Origin: Pseudozobellia thermophila
Lineage (GTDB): Bacteria > Bacteroidota > Bacteroidia > Flavobacteriales > Flavobacteriaceae
DNA: 64,000 nucleotides
Assembly (NCBI RefSeq): GCF_900141855.1
Contig: NZ_FQYU01000005.1
Location: 7,790 to 71,789 of the forward strand
Reading direction: 5' to 3'
Shown here: piece after piece, positions 46,746 through 56,707 of the stretch
Numbering within the stretch: position 1 is the stretch's first letter
How the letters are laid out: the number at the start of each line of letters is the position of its first letter
Notes under the pieces: model-generated
Told to the model about the DNA's origin: nothing
The model's input: the letters and a program-made list of their open reading frames with translations, nothing else
Databases searched by the model: none
Made by a program: the position numbers and the translations under genes

Positions 46746-47828
46746 ATGGAAAACAACAAAGAAATGAGAAAATGGTTGGATGACCTAGGCTTGGATCATC
46801 CATTGGTCATTGCCGGGCCATGTAGTGCGGAGACCGAAGAGCAGGTATTGGGCATTGCCCATAGTTTGAAAGATACCGATGTAAATTACTACCGCGCCGG
46901 TATTTGGAAACCCCGTACCCGACCCGGGAACTTTGAAGGGGTAGGGGCCTTGGGCCTTAAATGGCTGCAACGCGTCAAGGAGGAAACCGGAATGAGGACG
47001 GCTACCGAAGTGGCCAACAGGGCCCATGTCGAATTGGCCCTTGAGCACGATGTCGACCTATTGTGGATCGGTGCCCGGTCTACGGTGAGCCCCTTTATCG
47101 TTCAGGAAATCGCCGATGCCCTCGAAGGAACCGATAAGGTGGTCTTGATCAAAAACCCGGTGAATCCGGATCTATCGTTGTGGTTGGGTGCCGTTGAGCG
47201 TTTGGCCACCGCCAATATCAAAAACCTTGGGGTGATCCATAGAGGGTTCTCTACCTATGCCAAGACCAAATACCGCAACATACCCGAATGGCAGTTGGCC
47301 ATTGACCTGCAGACCCGTTTTCCCGATTTGCCCATCATCAACGATCCATCGCACATCACCGGTAAGCGCGATATGATTTTCGATGTGTCGCAAACCGCGT
47401 TGGACCTTAATTTCGACGGGTTGATGATCGAAACGCACCACGATCCCGACAATGCGTGGAGCGACGCCGCCCAGCAGGTAACCCCTGACAGCCTGGTGCA
47501 GATCATGAGGGATTTGAGAATAAGAAAGGAAAGCGACAGCGAGGCCGAGTACAATTCCAAATTGAACAACTTGCGGGCACAGATCGATATACTCGATGGC
47601 CAGTTGATCGAGACCATGGGCAAACGGATGAAGATTTCCGATAGCATTGGGGCCCTTAAAAAGGAAAAGAACGTGGCCGTACTCCAATCGAACAGATGGA
47701 ACCAGATTTTGGGAGCCATGATCTTGGAAGGCGAATCACAAGGGCTCAGCGAAGAGTTTGTGTTGAAAGTGTTCAAGGCGATACACCAAGAATCGATCAA
47801 CCACCAAGAGAAAATTATCAAAGGATAA
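46746..47828 (+). CDS. DAHP synthase with C-terminal chorismate mutase
   Basis: 360 aa fusion. Residues 1-255 are a DAHP/KDO8P synthase-type barrel (IAGPCSAE at 22-29, then YYRAGIWKPRTRPGNFEG, INDPSHITGKR, IETHHDP). Residues ~265-355 are an AroQ chorismate mutase (LRAQIDILDGQLIETMGKRM). It starts the shikimate pathway and also makes prephenate for PheA and TyrA. A gap of 160 nt with repeats and a possible promoter separates it from tyrA. Confidence 0.94.
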   Translation: MENNKEMRKWLDDLGLDHPLVIAGPCSAETEEQVLGIAHSLKDTDVNYYRAGIWKPRTRPGNFEGVGALGLKWLQRVKEETGMRTATEVANRAHVELALEHDVDLLWIGARSTVSPFIVQEIADALEGTDKVVLIKNPVNPDLSLWLGAVERLATANIKNLGVIHRGFSTYAKTKYRNIPEWQLAIDLQTRFPDLPIINDPSHITGKRDMIFDVSQTALDLNFDGLMIETHHDPDNAWSDAAQQVTPDSLVQIMRDLRIRKESDSEAEYNSKLNNLRAQIDILDGQLIETMGKRMKISDSIGALKKEKNVAVLQSNRWNQILGAMILEGESQGLSEEFVLKVFKAIHQESINHQEKIIKG

Positions 47829-47857
47829 TCGACTCGCGGACTCTTGTATTATACCGA

Positions 47858-47903
47858 AGAAGCGATCTGGCGGGGAACAGCCCTACCAGATCGCTTCTTT
47901 TTG
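47858..47903 (+). terminator. Terminator of the aromatic cluster
   Basis: A perfect 14-bp stem AAGAAGCGATCTGG (47858-47871) / CCAGATCGCTTCTT (47887-47900) followed by more T residues. The A-rich other side lets it also serve the opposite strand gene. Confidence 0.88.
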
Positions 47904-47926
47904 ATTGTGACGGTAAAAAGGAGGGA

Positions 47927-48370
47927 TCAATCCCTCCTAAATACATAGCGGGTTATAAAGATACCCTGTCCGTCATTTTGGCCCGCATCGGCCTCAACCG
48001 CACTGGTGACAAACACTAGCTCCCAGCCCTCTGCGGCCATGTCGGTAAGTTTTGACGAGATGACCGCATCGTTCGCCGCAATGTTCTGAAAGCGTATGCC
48101 GGCGATGTTGTAAAAGTTCAAGAGCTTGGTTTCCTCGAAGTTTTTGACGCGTATCTCCCCGCGTTTCGACTTGTTGCGGGTGTTGTCGTCCTCCGTTTGC
48201 TCAGAGGTGAACTCCTCGTAATTCTTGTCTTCGCGCGCGTCGATTATCCTCGACCTTCCCATACCACTGGGTACGATCGATTCGACGCTGGTTATCACTT
48301 TAAATTGTTGGGCCTCTGATTGGCCAAGGGCCGCAAGGGCCAAGACGGTGGTTAAAAGGATGTTTTTCAT
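47927..48370 (-). CDS. Small secreted protein with DUF4177-like segment
   Basis: 148 aa from MKNILLTTVLALAALGQSEAQ, a signal peptide; the frame is open to 48466 but the upstream part is basic and not protein-like. LTDMAAEGWELVFVTSAV near the C-terminus resembles the core of DUF4177 proteins. The middle is charged (TSEQTEDDNTRNKSKRGE). Function is unknown. It faces the aromatic cluster terminator and is divergent from rsgA. Confidence 0.75.
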   Translation of the reverse strand: MKNILLTTVLALAALGQSEAQQFKVITSVESIVPSGMGRSRIIDAREDKNYEEFTSEQTEDDNTRNKSKRGEIRVKNFEETKLLNFYNIAGIRFQNIAANDAVISSKLTDMAAEGWELVFVTSAVEADAGQNDGQGIFITRYVFRRD

Positions 48371-48537
48371 TTTTAAATATGGGATTAAAATTTGCATTAA
48401 AGACAATCGGCGACCCGAGGGGTTGCCTCGTTTTTTGGGGTGTCGCGTTTTTCGGGGGGCATTCATGGGCAGTCCCGTAACCTTATAAGTCGCTTTATAT
48501 AAAAGTATTGCTTTTCTTTGTAGCCTAAATGAAGTAA

Positions 48538-49491
48538 ATGTTAGGAACCGTATACAAATCTACTGGCAGTTGGTACACCGTTAAGGCGCAAAATGGTGGG
48601 TTTTATGAGTGCCGAATAAAAGGTAAGTTTCGCATACGGGGCATTAAAAGCACCAACCCCATTGCCGTTGGCGATCAAGTGGAATTTGATGTGGAGAAAG
48701 TGGGCGACGATGCGGTCGGCGTTATCCACGAAATAAGGGACCGTGCGAATTACATCGTTCGCAAGTCGGTCAACCTTTCGAAACAGACCCATATTATTGC
48801 GGCGAACCTCGATCAGGTCTTTCTTTTGGTCACCTTGAACAACCCCACTACCTACACCATTTTTATTGACCGCTTTTTGGCAACGGCGGAGGCATACGAA
48901 GTACCGGTGGTCTTGTTGTTCAACAAAATCGATACCTATAACGAAGAGGAATTGGCAGAGATAAAATACCTGGCCGCCCTCTATCGCAAGGTAGGCTATA
49001 CCTGTATCGGCATTTCGGCCAAGACGGGCAAGAACGTGGATAAGGTGAAAGAACTGATGACAGGTAAGACCAGCATGTTTGCCGGGCATTCGGGGGCGGG
49101 GAAATCTACCTTGGTCAATGCCCTTGAACCCCAGCTGCAGTTGAAGACGGCCGAAATATCGGAACAGCATTTGCAAGGACAGCACACCACTACCTTTGCC
49201 GAAATGTACGATTTGGGTTTTGGTGCGAGGATTATCGATACCCCGGGAATCAAGGGTTTCGGTATCGTTGATATGGAGAAGGAGGAAATCGGGGATTACT
49301 TTCCCGAATTTTTTGCCCTAAAGGGAGATTGCAAGTTCAACAACTGCCTGCATATCGACGAACCCAAATGCGCGGTCAAGGAGGCTTTGGAGAAGGAAGA
49401 GGTCGCATGGAGCAGGTACCGGAGTTACGTACAGATGGTAACCGGTGATGAAGATAACTATAGGGTCGACATTCACGATAACAAAAAATAA
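48538..49491 (+). CDS. rsgA: Ribosome small-subunit-dependent GTPase A
   Basis: 317 aa circularly permuted GTPase acting in late 30S assembly. OB-fold N-terminus, G4 NKID near 127, G1 GHSGAGKST near 183, G3 DTPGIKGF near 236, and a C-terminal zinc knuckle (C-x-x-x-x-C-x-H-x5-C in GDCKFNNCLHIDEPKC). Length is standard. It starts the housekeeping series rsgA-dtd. Confidence 0.96.
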   Translation: MLGTVYKSTGSWYTVKAQNGGFYECRIKGKFRIRGIKSTNPIAVGDQVEFDVEKVGDDAVGVIHEIRDRANYIVRKSVNLSKQTHIIAANLDQVFLLVTLNNPTTYTIFIDRFLATAEAYEVPVVLLFNKIDTYNEEELAEIKYLAALYRKVGYTCIGISAKTGKNVDKVKELMTGKTSMFAGHSGAGKSTLVNALEPQLQLKTAEISEQHLQGQHTTTFAEMYDLGFGARIIDTPGIKGFGIVDMEKEEIGDYFPEFFALKGDCKFNNCLHIDEPKCAVKEALEKEEVAWSRYRSYVQMVTGDEDNYRVDIHDNKK

Positions 49492-49517
49492 TTCATCTTT
49501 TTCGACAACAGTATCAT

Positions 49518-49970
49518 ATGCGCGCAGTAATTCAACGGGTGGCGAGGGCCAGCGTAACGGTAGATGGAAAAAAAATCTCGGAAATAGAAAAGGGACTTCT
49601 GATACTTCTGGGTATAGAAGAGGCCGATGGCCAGGAGGACATCAAATGGCTGTCTCGAAAGATATGCAACCTGAGGATATTCAACGATGCCCAAGGGGTG
49701 ATGAACGAATCGTTGATCGATATCGATGGTGGGGCCATTGTCGTCAGCCAGTTTACCCTTCATGCCTCGACCAAAAAGGGCAATCGTCCCTCGTATATCA
49801 AGGCCGCCAAACCCGACGTGGCCGTACCCCTTTACGAAGGCTTCGTACAACAGATCGAGGCCGATCTGGGCAAAAAAGTGGGAACCGGTATTTTCGGGGC
49901 CGATATGAAAGTCGACTTGTTGAACGATGGGCCGGTGACCATTGTCTTCGATACAAAGAACAAAGAATAA
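49518..49970 (+). CDS. dtd: D-aminoacyl-tRNA deacylase
   Basis: 150 aa. It removes D-amino acids from tRNA. The two active-site motifs are intact: SQFTL (77-81) and the C-terminal NDGPVT (136-141). It follows rsgA by 26 nt on the same strand. Confidence 0.96.
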   Translation: MRAVIQRVARASVTVDGKKISEIEKGLLILLGIEEADGQEDIKWLSRKICNLRIFNDAQGVMNESLIDIDGGAIVVSQFTLHASTKKGNRPSYIKAAKPDVAVPLYEGFVQQIEADLGKKVGTGIFGADMKVDLLNDGPVTIVFDTKNKE

Positions 49971-50052
49971 GGGCATTTTGTCGAAAATTTATGGAATTAT
50001 GTAGGAAAAATAGGTGTTTTGTTGTTGACCAAAGACCAACCATACCACATCA

Positions 50053-51963
50053 ATGCGCTTATTTTTCTTACTTCTCTTGTTATTCAACGTACTAGGTGCT
50101 ATCTCACAAGACCCGAATTACAGTTCACTTTTATTGGATGGAAGTTTGACCAGGAATGCCGACGCGGTAATTCGACAGGATGAGATGGTCGTAGACCTCC
50201 TTTCCCAAAAAAGTATGGTCATCAAGCGAAAGAAGGTCGTCACCGTATTAAATGAATCGGGTGATAAATACGCCGTGGCCTTTGTAGGATACGACAATGG
50301 GCGTAGGGTGAAAAATATTGAGGCACGGGTATACAATGCTGCCGGCGACCAAATCGAAAGGATTAGGGAAAAAAACTTTAAGGATGTAAGTGCCGTGGAT
50401 GGCGGCACGCTTTATTCCGATTCCCGAGTGAAATACTACCCCTATACCCCCATTAACTATCCCTATACCTTGGAATTTACCTATGAGGTATCAACCAAGA
50501 ATACGGGCGAACTGCCGGCGTCTTGGCAATTTTTGGAAGATTTTAGGGTGAGTACCGAGAACAGTTCCATCAAAATCAATTTCGCAACACCCGATTTAAA
50601 GCCTTTGACGAAGGAAATCAACCTAGAAGGTGTCGAAATCTTTAAAGAGGAAAACAATAACAGTATCCTGTTCCAGGCCAAAAATGTGGAAGCGATCAAG
50701 GAAGAGGGGATGTGCCCTTCCTTTTTTAAGTTGGTGCCGCAGATACGGATCAGGCCGGTCAATTTCCACTATGAAGGTTACGATGCAACCATTAACGACT
50801 GGAACGATCTGGGCGTTTGGATGTCGGACAACCTGTTACGCGGAAGGGATGAACTTCCCGTAGCGACCGTATCAAAGGTGAAAAAATTGGTCGATGGGGT
50901 AGAGGATGACCTGGAAAAAGCCAAGATTATTTACAAATACGTACAGGAGAATACACGCTATATCAGTGTTCAGGTGGGTATAGGCGGTATGCGGCCCATA
51001 AGCGCAATCGATGTAGACCGTGTTAAGTACGGAGATTGCAAGGGGCTTTCAAACTACACTAAGGCCCTTTTGAAAGCAGTGGGGGTAGAAGCCTATTACG
51101 TGCATGTCGAAGCGGGCAGGGAGCAGGTGGATTTCGATGAGGAATTTGCCGATCTGGCCCAAGGTAACCACGTTATCTTGGCCATCCCCTATAAGGGTCG
51201 CTATTATTGGATCGACTGTACTTCGTCGGTGCATCCTTTCGGATTTGTCGGCGACTTTACCGACAACAGAAAGGCCTTTGTCATCAAGCCCGATGGGGGC
51301 GAGATCGTTTCGACACCGGCATATCTTGACGAACAGAACTATCAACTGACCAAGGCATCGTACAGGTTACAGGTCGACGGGAGTATAGAGGGAGATGTGA
51401 GGATCGATACCTATGGGATTCAATACGACGATCGATTTACCTTGGCCGAGCGGTCGGACGATAAGGTGAAGGAGCACTATAAAGACTATTGGAATTACGT
51501 CAATAATCTGACCATAGGTTCCTATCGATTTGAAAACGACCAAGACCAAGTGCATTTTACAGAACACTTGTCCGTTGACGCCGCCCATTATGCTTCCAAA
51601 AGTGGGGATAGGTTGATCTTCGCCGCCAATGCCTTCAATAAGTACGGTTTCGTTCCTGTCCGCTATAGGAACCGTCGGCTTCCCTTTGAAATACAACGGG
51701 GCTTTATGGACGAAGATGAAATAACCATCGGTATTCCCGAAGGATATGCCATCGAGGCCATGCCCGAGTCCATTTCAATCGAAAACAAGTACGGTAGGTA
51801 TGACCTTGCCTTTGAGCTACTTGACGGAAGCATAAGGCTTAAAAGAAAACTGCTGGTCAAATCGGGTATGTATCCCAATACCGAGTACGACCGGTTTCGA
51901 GATTTTTTAAAGAACGTTTCAAAATATGACAACGCCAAAGTAGTAGTAAAACCCATGTTATGA
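50053..51963 (+). CDS. DUF3857 protein with transglutaminase-like domain
   Basis: 636 aa. Signal peptide about 1-18 (ends GAISQ). DUF3857 spans about 40-225, then a transglutaminase-like core with an intact triad: C329 in GDCKGLSNY, H373 in GNHVIL, D388 in IDCTSS. A DUF3858-like beta domain ends the protein. Exported; the biological role in Bacteroidota is unknown, but peptide or cell-wall processing is plausible. Its stop overlaps the next DUF3857 gene by 4 bp. Confidence 0.88.
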   Translation: MRLFFLLLLLFNVLGAISQDPNYSSLLLDGSLTRNADAVIRQDEMVVDLLSQKSMVIKRKKVVTVLNESGDKYAVAFVGYDNGRRVKNIEARVYNAAGDQIERIREKNFKDVSAVDGGTLYSDSRVKYYPYTPINYPYTLEFTYEVSTKNTGELPASWQFLEDFRVSTENSSIKINFATPDLKPLTKEINLEGVEIFKEENNNSILFQAKNVEAIKEEGMCPSFFKLVPQIRIRPVNFHYEGYDATINDWNDLGVWMSDNLLRGRDELPVATVSKVKKLVDGVEDDLEKAKIIYKYVQENTRYISVQVGIGGMRPISAIDVDRVKYGDCKGLSNYTKALLKAVGVEAYYVHVEAGREQVDFDEEFADLAQGNHVILAIPYKGRYYWIDCTSSVHPFGFVGDFTDNRKAFVIKPDGGEIVSTPAYLDEQNYQLTKASYRLQVDGSIEGDVRIDTYGIQYDDRFTLAERSDDKVKEHYKDYWNYVNNLTIGSYRFENDQDQVHFTEHLSVDAAHYASKSGDRLIFAANAFNKYGFVPVRYRNRRLPFEIQRGFMDEDEITIGIPEGYAIEAMPESISIENKYGRYDLAFELLDGSIRLKRKLLVKSGMYPNTEYDRFRDFLKNVSKYDNAKVVVKPML

Positions 51964-53945
51964 CACGAATCAAGAATATACTGTCGGTAATCCCCTTGTT
52001 TTTAATTGCAGTCTTACAGGCCCAGGAAGTAGAGTTCGGGGAAATAAGCAAAGAGGAACTGCTGGAAGAAAAATACGAGCTTGACCCCGATGCCGAGGCA
52101 GCGGTGCTTTATAGGAGCCAGAATACCTACCTGCAATCCAGTGGCGGCGGGGCCAGGCTCATTACAGAGGTGCACGAACGCATAAAACTGTATTCGAAAA
52201 ACGGCTTCGGGCACGCCACGGAAACGATCCACCTGTACAAGGGAAAATCGGCACGCGAAACGGTCGGTAAGATCAAGGCGTTTACCTACAACTTGGTAAA
52301 CGATAAGGTCGTAAAGTCGGAACTTGACAAGGACCAGATTTTTGAAAACGAGTATAGCTATAGCTACGATCAGGTAAAGTTTACCATGCCCAATGTAAAG
52401 GAGGGGTCGGTCATTGAATTTATGTATAGGATAAATTCACCGTTCATTTGGAACATCGACGAGTTTCGCTTTCAACGCGATATTCCCATCAAACGTTTGG
52501 AAGCCGAGTTAAGAACTCCCGAGGGGTTTAATTTTAAGCAGACCCACAAGGGCTTTATATTCTTTACGCCCAGTACCGAAAAAAAAATGGACAATCGTCT
52601 GGGTATGGATGTGGTCGTAACCCGATTCGACCTAAAGGATATTCCGGCCCTGAAGGCCGAAAGTTATGTCGACAATATCGACAATTATCGCTCAGGGGCC
52701 CTGTTCGAACTTGTCTCTGTCGATATTCCAGGAACGGTTTACAAAAGTTATTCCCAAAGTTGGGGAGACGTGGCAAAGACCATAGGAAGTTCGAGCGATT
52801 ACAAGAACGAATTGGACAAGACCCGCTCCTTTAAAAATGAACTCGACCCCTTGTTGCAGGGCAAAACGAATCAATTGGAAATCTTAAAACTGCTTTTTAA
52901 GTATGTAAAGGAGCAGATTACGTGGAACGGGGTCGATGGAAAATCCTTTCAGAACGGTATAAAGACCACACTCAAGGAAAAAAAGGGTAATGTGGCCGAT
53001 ATCAACCTCCTTTTGGTCGCTATGCTCAGGTATGCGGGTATAAAGGCCAATCCGGTAATATTGAGCACCAAGGACAACGCCATTCCCCTTTTTCCTACAC
53101 TGGACCGGTTGAACTATGTCATAGCCCATGCCACGATCAACGGCAAGGATTATTATATGGATGCTACCGAAGAGTTCAGCGACGTCAACCTATTGCCCAT
53201 CAGGGACTATAACTGGGGCGGCCTATTGGTCGATAACCCCAATAAGGTGTGGAAGCACATCGGCCGTATCGCCCCCAAAAAGGCCGACAACATGCATTTG
53301 CTCAAGGTGGTTGTCGGTGCGGATGGCACCATTGAGGGAAGCTACCAATCTAGATTGACCCATCATTCCGCATATCAATTCCGCGAAAGATATAAGGAGA
53401 AAGAAGAAGATGAGTTCTTGAATGACCTCGAGCGTAAACTTTCGAATATCGAAATTTCCGGATACGAGGTAAAAAATGCGGCTGGCTATGAAGGGAATGT
53501 TACCGAATCCTTTACATACGAAATGGAAAACGGCGCCGATATCATAAACGATAAGATCTACTTTTATCCCTTGGCCTTTTTAAGGAAGGAGGAAAACCCT
53601 TTTAAACTCGAAAAGCGCGAATATCCGATCGATTACGGGTTTCCTTTTCAAGACCGGTATATGGTCGAAATTACCCTGCCCGAAGGGTATGTGGTAGAAT
53701 CGCTTCCCAAGAACATTGTGATGAACCTACCCGACAATTTGGGGAAGTATAAATACGTGATCCGGCATATGGGCAATAAAATCCAATTATCCACGATCTT
53801 CGATATAAATAGTGAAATCATTTCGGCGGTCAACTATTTGGACCTTAAGGAATATTACAATCAAGTTATCATAAAGGGATTGGAACAAGTGGTTCTGGCA
53901 AAGGCGGCCAATGGTCGGGACACCGGCTCAACGGGAAACAAATGA
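51960..53945 (+). CDS. DUF3857 protein, transglutaminase-like without catalytic Cys
   Basis: 661 aa paralogue-like neighbour with the same layout: signal peptide (about 1-21, ends VLQAQ), DUF3857, transglutaminase-like core, C-terminal beta domain. Where the first protein has GDCKGLS this one has KGNVADINL, so the nucleophile is missing. The His region (IAHATI) and the Asp (MDATEE) are partly kept. It may be a non-catalytic partner. The 3' end from 53715 is duplicated in decayed form at 59250-59441. Confidence 0.86.
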   Translation: MTRIKNILSVIPLFLIAVLQAQEVEFGEISKEELLEEKYELDPDAEAAVLYRSQNTYLQSSGGGARLITEVHERIKLYSKNGFGHATETIHLYKGKSARETVGKIKAFTYNLVNDKVVKSELDKDQIFENEYSYSYDQVKFTMPNVKEGSVIEFMYRINSPFIWNIDEFRFQRDIPIKRLEAELRTPEGFNFKQTHKGFIFFTPSTEKKMDNRLGMDVVVTRFDLKDIPALKAESYVDNIDNYRSGALFELVSVDIPGTVYKSYSQSWGDVAKTIGSSSDYKNELDKTRSFKNELDPLLQGKTNQLEILKLLFKYVKEQITWNGVDGKSFQNGIKTTLKEKKGNVADINLLLVAMLRYAGIKANPVILSTKDNAIPLFPTLDRLNYVIAHATINGKDYYMDATEEFSDVNLLPIRDYNWGGLLVDNPNKVWKHIGRIAPKKADNMHLLKVVVGADGTIEGSYQSRLTHHSAYQFRERYKEKEEDEFLNDLERKLSNIEISGYEVKNAAGYEGNVTESFTYEMENGADIINDKIYFYPLAFLRKEENPFKLEKREYPIDYGFPFQDRYMVEITLPEGYVVESLPKNIVMNLPDNLGKYKYVIRHMGNKIQLSTIFDINSEIISAVNYLDLKEYYNQVIIKGLEQVVLAKAANGRDTGSTGNK

Positions 53946-54047
53946 TCGCTGACCATCCCGAAAACGCTACCATTTAAGAGGGGCGGTATTTGTCCGGGAT
54001 ATAGGTGCAACTTCAACATGTGTTCCAAGGACAGGTCAAATCCTTTC

Positions 54048-54230
54048 TTAAACTCTAGACCTGCTTGCCCTGGCTTCCGCTTCTCTTTTTCGGGAATCGG
54101 TTATGCCCAAGGCCTGGTGGTTTTTAGCAAGGGCAATTATAATGGGGTGATACGCTCCTTGGGGCCTATCCTCCCCAAATACCTCATTTGACTTTATGTG
54201 GCCCCGTTGCCGATGACGGCTAATGGTTTC
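54048..54230 (-). pseudogene. Possible 3' remnant of an unidentified gene
   Basis: Directly after the hydrolase gene, the minus strand is open for about 60 codons and reads as protein (SNEVFGEDRPQGAYHP, then IALAKNHQALGITDSRKREA), ending TAA at 54050-54048. No start codon is present; it begins after a TGA inside the upstream gene's end. It may be the tail of a lost fourth island gene. No family was recognised, and chance cannot be excluded. Confidence 0.35.
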
Positions 54231-56676
54231 TCATTAGCCAAATTTCGGCTACTTGGGACCCTCGCTCACCTTCACCGCAAGTCCATTTGAACAGGACTTT
54301 TCCATCGGCGACCGCCTCTTGTGGTACACTGAATTCATAAATGGGCTTTTCGCCTGTCTTGATAAAATCGTGGACGGGGATCTCGTCGGCCACCATTCTT
54401 ATTTTGGAAGGGAAGCGCCCCGTATAGGCGACCCTTATGGTGTACGAACCCTTGGGGTCTAGCCGGTCATAAACGATTTCGAGGGGCTGGTCGTAAAGGG
54501 TGGTAACTTGTTGCATCCATGCCATGGGCGAAGCTTGCCCCTCAAAGCCTATGGCGGTTATTTCGTGTACCCATTCCTCTCCTTTGAGGCCAATGCCAAA
54601 ACTGATGCGCGGGGAGGCCAGATTGCCTGGGTCCGCTTCACGGGGGACATCCGATTTTATTCTCGCCCAACTTTTTGGAGACCCAAAATTGTCATAGAAT
54701 CCGCCAGGTCCCGGATCTGTTCTTCGCAGCATCCGGTCGATCTCTTTCAACCTGGTATCTTCGCGGTCATAGGCTTCGATGGCCCTAAGTTTGTCGTTCA
54801 TCCACATGGCATCGTTCAGGGGCAGGTCGATATTATCGATGAAATTGCCGCGTCCGGCGGCCGCATTGTGCTTGTTAACCGTTAATTGTGCCCCAATGCT
54901 TTTAAACAAGGAATCGGCCAAGGCAAAACAGCGCTCCCTTAATTCGGGATAGACAGGTTCGGTAACGGCTTTGCGCAATATTTTCCGGGCCTCGCCGATT
55001 GCGGCCAAGGAACCTATGTCCTTGGCTTGGGCCAAGGTTTCGCGTGCAGCCTGCTCCAATTCGGTTTCGTAGATCAACCTTCTATAGGTATAGGCGTCAA
55101 AATAGGCACGTATAAGGCCCATTTGAAAGCGGGGATTGGCCATAACCTCTTCGGGGGCATTCGCCTCCATGGCCTGCCATTGGTGCAATGTGCGCATAAC
55201 GCCGTCGTTTACCAATAACGGACCTTGGATATTTCGCTCCAGATCAATGATCCCTTGGGCGACCGCTTCGGTATAATCGGGACCGATAAAATACCGGGCA
55301 TAATCCCGCAATGTTTCGATGACCGGGGTGTCGGGGTCCCAATCTTGGTCACTCCACACAAACTTGTTGACATCGTCGTTGGTTCCCTCGGAATAGCTTA
55401 TGCTTCCCTGGGCATATTCGTCAAGGGCATTGTGGATCATTTTCTCGTCGGTAGGCCTGGGATTGATGCATTCCCGCCCAAGGGTGATGGCATAGGCCAA
55501 ATCCCATTTGGGAATTGGGTATTGACTGCTTAAACTATGGGTAATATCGGGATATCTTCTTATCGGAATCGTAGGATGGATCAATTTCCTGATTTCTTGT
55601 AGAGGTGTTTTGATCCACGGCCCGAAAACGACACCCCCCAACCAATCGGGTTCTTTGTTGACGTTCTTGTAGAAGGCATCGAACCATTTTTTTGTGGGTC
55701 TGAAAACCTGGGGCGAAACCCAAATTTTTGCTTCAGGATGGTATTGGCGTAACACGTTTGACACTTTTTGCAGCCATTCGAACAGTTCGTCGGGTTCCAA
55801 TTCGCCTGGATCGCCGCCGGGAACGAACAGGGCATCCAATTTGGGCAAGGCCTTAAAAACCGTATGCCGTTCCTTGAGTTCCTTTTGTATGGAATCTTTA
55901 TGTGAATAGTCTTGGCCCATATTGGGGTACCACATCCATACATCCATACCATAGGATTGGCCTATTCTTGATTGCTCCGCTATCATGTCGATGGGCGGAA
56001 CCTTCATATGCACGCTCGTAGGGTCGTCGTCGGTTCTCGGAGGTACGATTTCGATGCTATTGGCTCCGAAAATGGCCAGGTCTCGAATATAATCGTCAAA
56101 CTGTTTTGGCGAAAATGCATCGTAGGCATTGGTTTTTGGCCTATATCCCAATTGGTGGCCCCGAATCGGGTACCTAGGGGTCGAGGCCATGTTTAGGTCG
56201 ACGGGCACTTTTATGCTCCCTTTTCGCAGGATCATTTTACGCAATACTTTTCCGATACCGTACAATACGCCACGGGCATCGTGCCCGACTACCAAAACGG
56301 TATTGGTTTCGGGCGCAACGGCAATTTTATAGCCTTCCCTTCCGATATCGGGCAGGTTCGAAATGGTTTTTCTATATTCCAATGGAAATGGGGCCAATTG
56401 CCCCTCGATACCAATGGCTATGATGGGACCTTGCCCTTTGGGCCATGTATGGCTTGTGCCCAGCTTGATCTGGCTTCTTTTGTACACTTCTTCCTGTAAG
56501 ACTTCGACCGATTTTTTGATTAGCTTGTCTTTTTTCTCGAAATGGATAATTCGGGAACCGCTGACATCGATGGTTTGCGAATGGCCTCCGTAGGCGGCCA
56601 TCACGAATAAACAGATGCCCATAACGAACGGGTTCAAAAAACGGATCTTGTTACACGTTGTTTTCATTCGATACAA
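54220..56676 (-). CDS. Secreted glycoside hydrolase-like protein (alpha-glucuronidase/GH20-type N-domain)
   Basis: 818 aa. Signal peptide near 10-33; MKTTCN at residue 4 may be the true start. Residues ~40-160 look like the GH20b/GH67 N-terminal fold (VVGHDARGVLYGIGKVLRK near 129-147), followed by a TIM-barrel-like region from about 170 (RGHQLGYRPKTNAYD, GANSIEIVPPRTDDDP, WMWYPNMGQDYS) and a C-terminal beta domain. The exact family and substrate are not clear. It is the last gene of a minus-strand trio with a sialidase-like protein and an HpaI-type aldolase. Confidence 0.72.
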   Translation of the reverse strand: MYRMKTTCNKIRFLNPFVMGICLFVMAAYGGHSQTIDVSGSRIIHFEKKDKLIKKSVEVLQEEVYKRSQIKLGTSHTWPKGQGPIIAIGIEGQLAPFPLEYRKTISNLPDIGREGYKIAVAPETNTVLVVGHDARGVLYGIGKVLRKMILRKGSIKVPVDLNMASTPRYPIRGHQLGYRPKTNAYDAFSPKQFDDYIRDLAIFGANSIEIVPPRTDDDPTSVHMKVPPIDMIAEQSRIGQSYGMDVWMWYPNMGQDYSHKDSIQKELKERHTVFKALPKLDALFVPGGDPGELEPDELFEWLQKVSNVLRQYHPEAKIWVSPQVFRPTKKWFDAFYKNVNKEPDWLGGVVFGPWIKTPLQEIRKLIHPTIPIRRYPDITHSLSSQYPIPKWDLAYAITLGRECINPRPTDEKMIHNALDEYAQGSISYSEGTNDDVNKFVWSDQDWDPDTPVIETLRDYARYFIGPDYTEAVAQGIIDLERNIQGPLLVNDGVMRTLHQWQAMEANAPEEVMANPRFQMGLIRAYFDAYTYRRLIYETELEQAARETLAQAKDIGSLAAIGEARKILRKAVTEPVYPELRERCFALADSLFKSIGAQLTVNKHNAAAGRGNFIDNIDLPLNDAMWMNDKLRAIEAYDREDTRLKEIDRMLRRTDPGPGGFYDNFGSPKSWARIKSDVPREADPGNLASPRISFGIGLKGEEWVHEITAIGFEGQASPMAWMQQVTTLYDQPLEIVYDRLDPKGSYTIRVAYTGRFPSKIRMVADEIPVHDFIKTGEKPIYEFSVPQEAVADGKVLFKWTCGEGERGSQVAEIWLMRNH

Positions 56677-56707
56677 TTGTATAGGAGGGTTAGGGAGGTT
56701 TTGCAGG

